NCBI GenBank assembly: GCA_023428065.1
Contig: JAEYZI010000051.1
Location: forward strand, 1-29,327
Direction: 5' to 3'
Source of the DNA: Actinomycetes bacterium
GTDB taxonomy: Bacteria > Actinomycetota > Actinomycetes > Actinomycetales > Microbacteriaceae
DNA length: 29,327 bases
In this document: positions 27,876-29,327 of the stretch, one piece after another
Layout: each line of letters begins with the position of its first letter
Position numbering within the stretch: the first letter of the stretch is position 1
The notes under the pieces: generated by a model
The model's database searches: none
Told to the model about the DNA's origin: nothing
Seen by the model: the letters and a program-made list of their open reading frames with translations, nothing else
Program-made: the position numbers and the translations under genes

Positions 27876-28496
27876 ATGCTGGAGTTGCTGACGGGAGCCG
27901 GGCTCGCGACCGCCGCGGGTCTCAACGCCTACATCCCGTTGCTCGTCATGGGGCTCGCCGCGCGCGTCGACTGGATCGGGCTGCCCGCGGCGTGGACGTG
28001 GCTCTCGAACGAATGGGTGCTCGGCATCATCGGCCTGCTGCTCGTCGTCGAGATCGTGGCCGACAAGGTGCCCGCGGTCGACAGCGTCAACGACTGGGTC
28101 CAGACGGTCGTGCGTCCCGCATCCGGCGGCATCGTCTTCGCGGGCGGCATCGGCACCGAGACGGTGGCGGTCGACGACCCGGAGAGCTTCTTCTCATCGG
28201 GCGCCTGGGTGCCGATCGCGATCGGCATCGGCCTCGCGCTGCTCGTGCACCTCGGCAAGATGGCCGTGCGCCCCGTCGCGAACCTCGCGACGGCCGGTGT
28301 CGCCGCTCCCGTGCTGAGCACCGCGGAGGACGGCGTGAGCCTCGGGATGGTCGTGCTCGCGCTCGTCGCGCCGGTGCTCGTGCTGCTCGGGCTCGCGCTC
28401 ATGGTCGTCGGCTTCGTCGTGCTCTCCCGCTCGGTCCGCCGACGTCGGCGTGCCCGCGCCGAGGCCGCCGCGACGCCGCCCGAGTTCCTGCGCTGA
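27876..28496 (+). CDS. DUF4126 family membrane protein
   Basis: A 206-residue membrane protein of unknown function. Hydrophobic segments lie at about residues 5-29 (LLTGAGLATAAGLNAYIPLLV...), 46-62 (WVLGIIGLLLVVEIVAD), 110-125 (WVPIAIGIGLALLVHL) and 156-184. The tail is basic (RSVRRRRRARAE), so it is probably cytoplasmic. The GLATAAGLNAYIPLLV N-terminus and the ADKVPAVDSVNDWVQTVVRP segment match the DUF4126 family as I know it. No catalytic motif is visible. It is the only plus-strand gene in the rpsA-coaE-uvrB stretch and is probably monocistronic, bounded by a divergent promoter region and a strong hairpin. Confidence 0.85.
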   Translation: MLELLTGAGLATAAGLNAYIPLLVMGLAARVDWIGLPAAWTWLSNEWVLGIIGLLLVVEIVADKVPAVDSVNDWVQTVVRPASGGIVFAGGIGTETVAVDDPESFFSSGAWVPIAIGIGLALLVHLGKMAVRPVANLATAGVAAPVLSTAEDGVSLGMVVLALVAPVLVLLGLALMVVGFVVLSRSVRRRRRARAEAAATPPEFLR

Positions 28497-28500
28497 GACG

Positions 28501-28536
28501 CCGGATGGCCGGCCCCCGAGGGGACCGGCCATCCGG
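28501..28536. terminator. Strong bidirectional hairpin between the DUF4126 gene and rpsA
   Basis: CCGGATGGCCGG (28501-28512) and CCGGCCATCCGG (28525-28536) are perfect reverse complements with a 12-base loop that itself can pair (CCC with GGG). It lies four bases after the DUF4126 stop and 15 bases after the rpsA stop, so it can end both convergent transcripts. Confidence 0.85.
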
Positions 28537-28551
28537 ATCGAGCGGGATCGC

Positions 28552-29327
28552 TCAGGAGTTGCTGCTGAGCTTCTCGCGCAGCGCCGCGAGCGATTCGTCG
28601 TCGGCGAGCGTGCCGCCGATCGAGCCCTCCGACGAGAACGAGTTGCCGGAGGGGCGAGCCTCGAGCTCCGCCTCGGCCTCCTCGGCCGCGACGATCTGCT
28701 TCTTGTGGGCCTCCCAGCGGGCCTGGGCGGCCGCGTACTCGGCCTCCCACGCGTCGCGCTGGGCCTCGAAGCCCTCGAGCCACTCGCCCGACGTCGGGTC
28801 GAAGCCCTCGGGGTACTTGTAGTTGCCCTGCTCGTCGTACTCGGTGACCATGCCGTACAGCGCGGCGAGGCCCGAGTCGAACTCGGTGTTGTGCGGGTCG
28901 ATGCCCTCGTTCGCCTGCTTGAGCGAGAGGGAGATGCGACGACGCTCGAGGTCGATGTCGATGACCTTGACGAACACCTCGTCGCCGACCGACACGACCT
29001 GCTCGGCGAGCTCGACGTGCTTGCCCGAGAGCTCCGAGATGTGCACGAGGCCCTCGATGCCGTCCGCGACGCGCACGAACGCGCCGAACGGGACGAGCTT
29101 GGTGACCTTGCCCGGGGCGATCTGGCCGATCGCGTGCGTGCGGGCGAAGACCTGCCACGGGTCCTCCTGCGTCGCCTTGAGCGAGAGCGACACGCGCTCA
29201 CGGTCGAGGTCGACCTCGAGGATCTCGACGGTGACCTCCTGGCCCACCTCGACGACCTCGGATGCGTGCTCGATGTGCTTCCACGAGAGCTCCGAGACGT
29301 GCACGAGGCCGTCCACGCCGCCGAGGT
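28552..29327 (-). CDS. rpsA: 30S ribosomal protein S1 (partial, C-terminal ~257 residues)
   Basis: S1 brings mRNA to the 30S subunit through repeated S1 (OB-fold) RNA-binding domains. The window holds the end of one S1 repeat (GGVDGLVHVSELSWKHIEH ... RVSLSLKATQEDPW), a complete final repeat (TKLVPFGAFVRVADGIEG ... RRISLSLKQANEG), and an acidic C-terminal tail rich in Glu/Ala that ends in LREKLSSNS. The gene continues beyond the right edge, where its start and earlier S1 repeats must lie. rpsA upstream of coaE and uvrB is a conserved actinobacterial order. Confidence 0.96.
   Translation of the reverse strand, partial: LGGVDGLVHVSELSWKHIEHASEVVEVGQEVTVEILEVDLDRERVSLSLKATQEDPWQVFARTHAIGQIAPGKVTKLVPFGAFVRVADGIEGLVHISELSGKHVELAEQVVSVGDEVFVKVIDIDLERRRISLSLKQANEGIDPHNTEFDSGLAALYGMVTEYDEQGNYKYPEGFDPTSGEWLEGFEAQRDAWEAEYAAAQARWEAHKKQIVAAEEAEAELEARPSGNSFSSEGSIGGTLADDESLAALREKLSSNS

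Noticed and set aside
27839..27925. Longer coaE start at 27925
   Set aside because: It would overlap the start of the divergent DUF4126 gene and adds residues before the normal MLVALTGGIASGKST N-terminus.

Overview
The window is high-GC DNA (roughly 70% by eye). Its gene order is that of an actinobacterial chromosome: OpcA, RbpA and WhiA are encoded, and a pentose-phosphate cluster converges on a gap-pgk-tpiA-secG cluster beside rapZ/whiA and the uvr genes. The layout and protein style suggest Micrococcales, probably Microbacteriaceae. That placement is an inference from family knowledge; no rRNA or other marker is present.

Layout. (1) 1-5372, minus strand: the N-terminal part of a very large exported RHS/YD-repeat protein with two PA14 domains, running off the left edge. 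Its best ATG is out of frame with the rest of the gene because of a run of seven G's, so the gene may be phase-variable, mutated or affected by a sequencing error. (2) 5373-5671: a short divergent intergenic region. (3) 5672-13828, plus strand: a tight six-gene operon, tkt-tal-pgi-zwf-opcA-pgl, covering the oxidative and non-oxidative pentose phosphate pathway plus glucose-6-phosphate isomerase. (4) 13865-17621, minus strand: gap-pgk-tpiA-secG-rbpA, i.e. lower glycolysis followed by a Sec translocase subunit and an RNA polymerase-binding protein. (5) 17717-22185, minus strand: uvrC-rapZ-whiA-sodA, in transcription order. (6) 22188-27838, minus strand: coaE-uvrB-uvrA, so all three subunits of the UvrABC excinuclease are adjacent. 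(7) 27876-28496, plus strand: a DUF4126 membrane protein. (8) 28552-29327, minus strand: the C-terminal part of ribosomal protein S1 (rpsA).

How the parts work together. The two central-carbon clusters share metabolites: Pgi and Zwf split glucose-6-phosphate between glycolysis and NADPH production, and Tkt/Tal return fructose-6-phosphate and glyceraldehyde-3-phosphate to Gap/TpiA. The clusters face each other across a GC-rich hairpin. Most genes within a cluster overlap or lie within 40 bases of each other, which implies polycistronic transcription and translational coupling. Strong hairpins follow sodA, pgl/rbpA and DUF4126/rpsA.

Most of the window is conserved housekeeping DNA. The accessory, possibly novel part is the RHS/PA14 gene at the left end. 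I see no CRISPR array, tRNA, rRNA, insertion sequence or phage gene, and no recognisable defence system.
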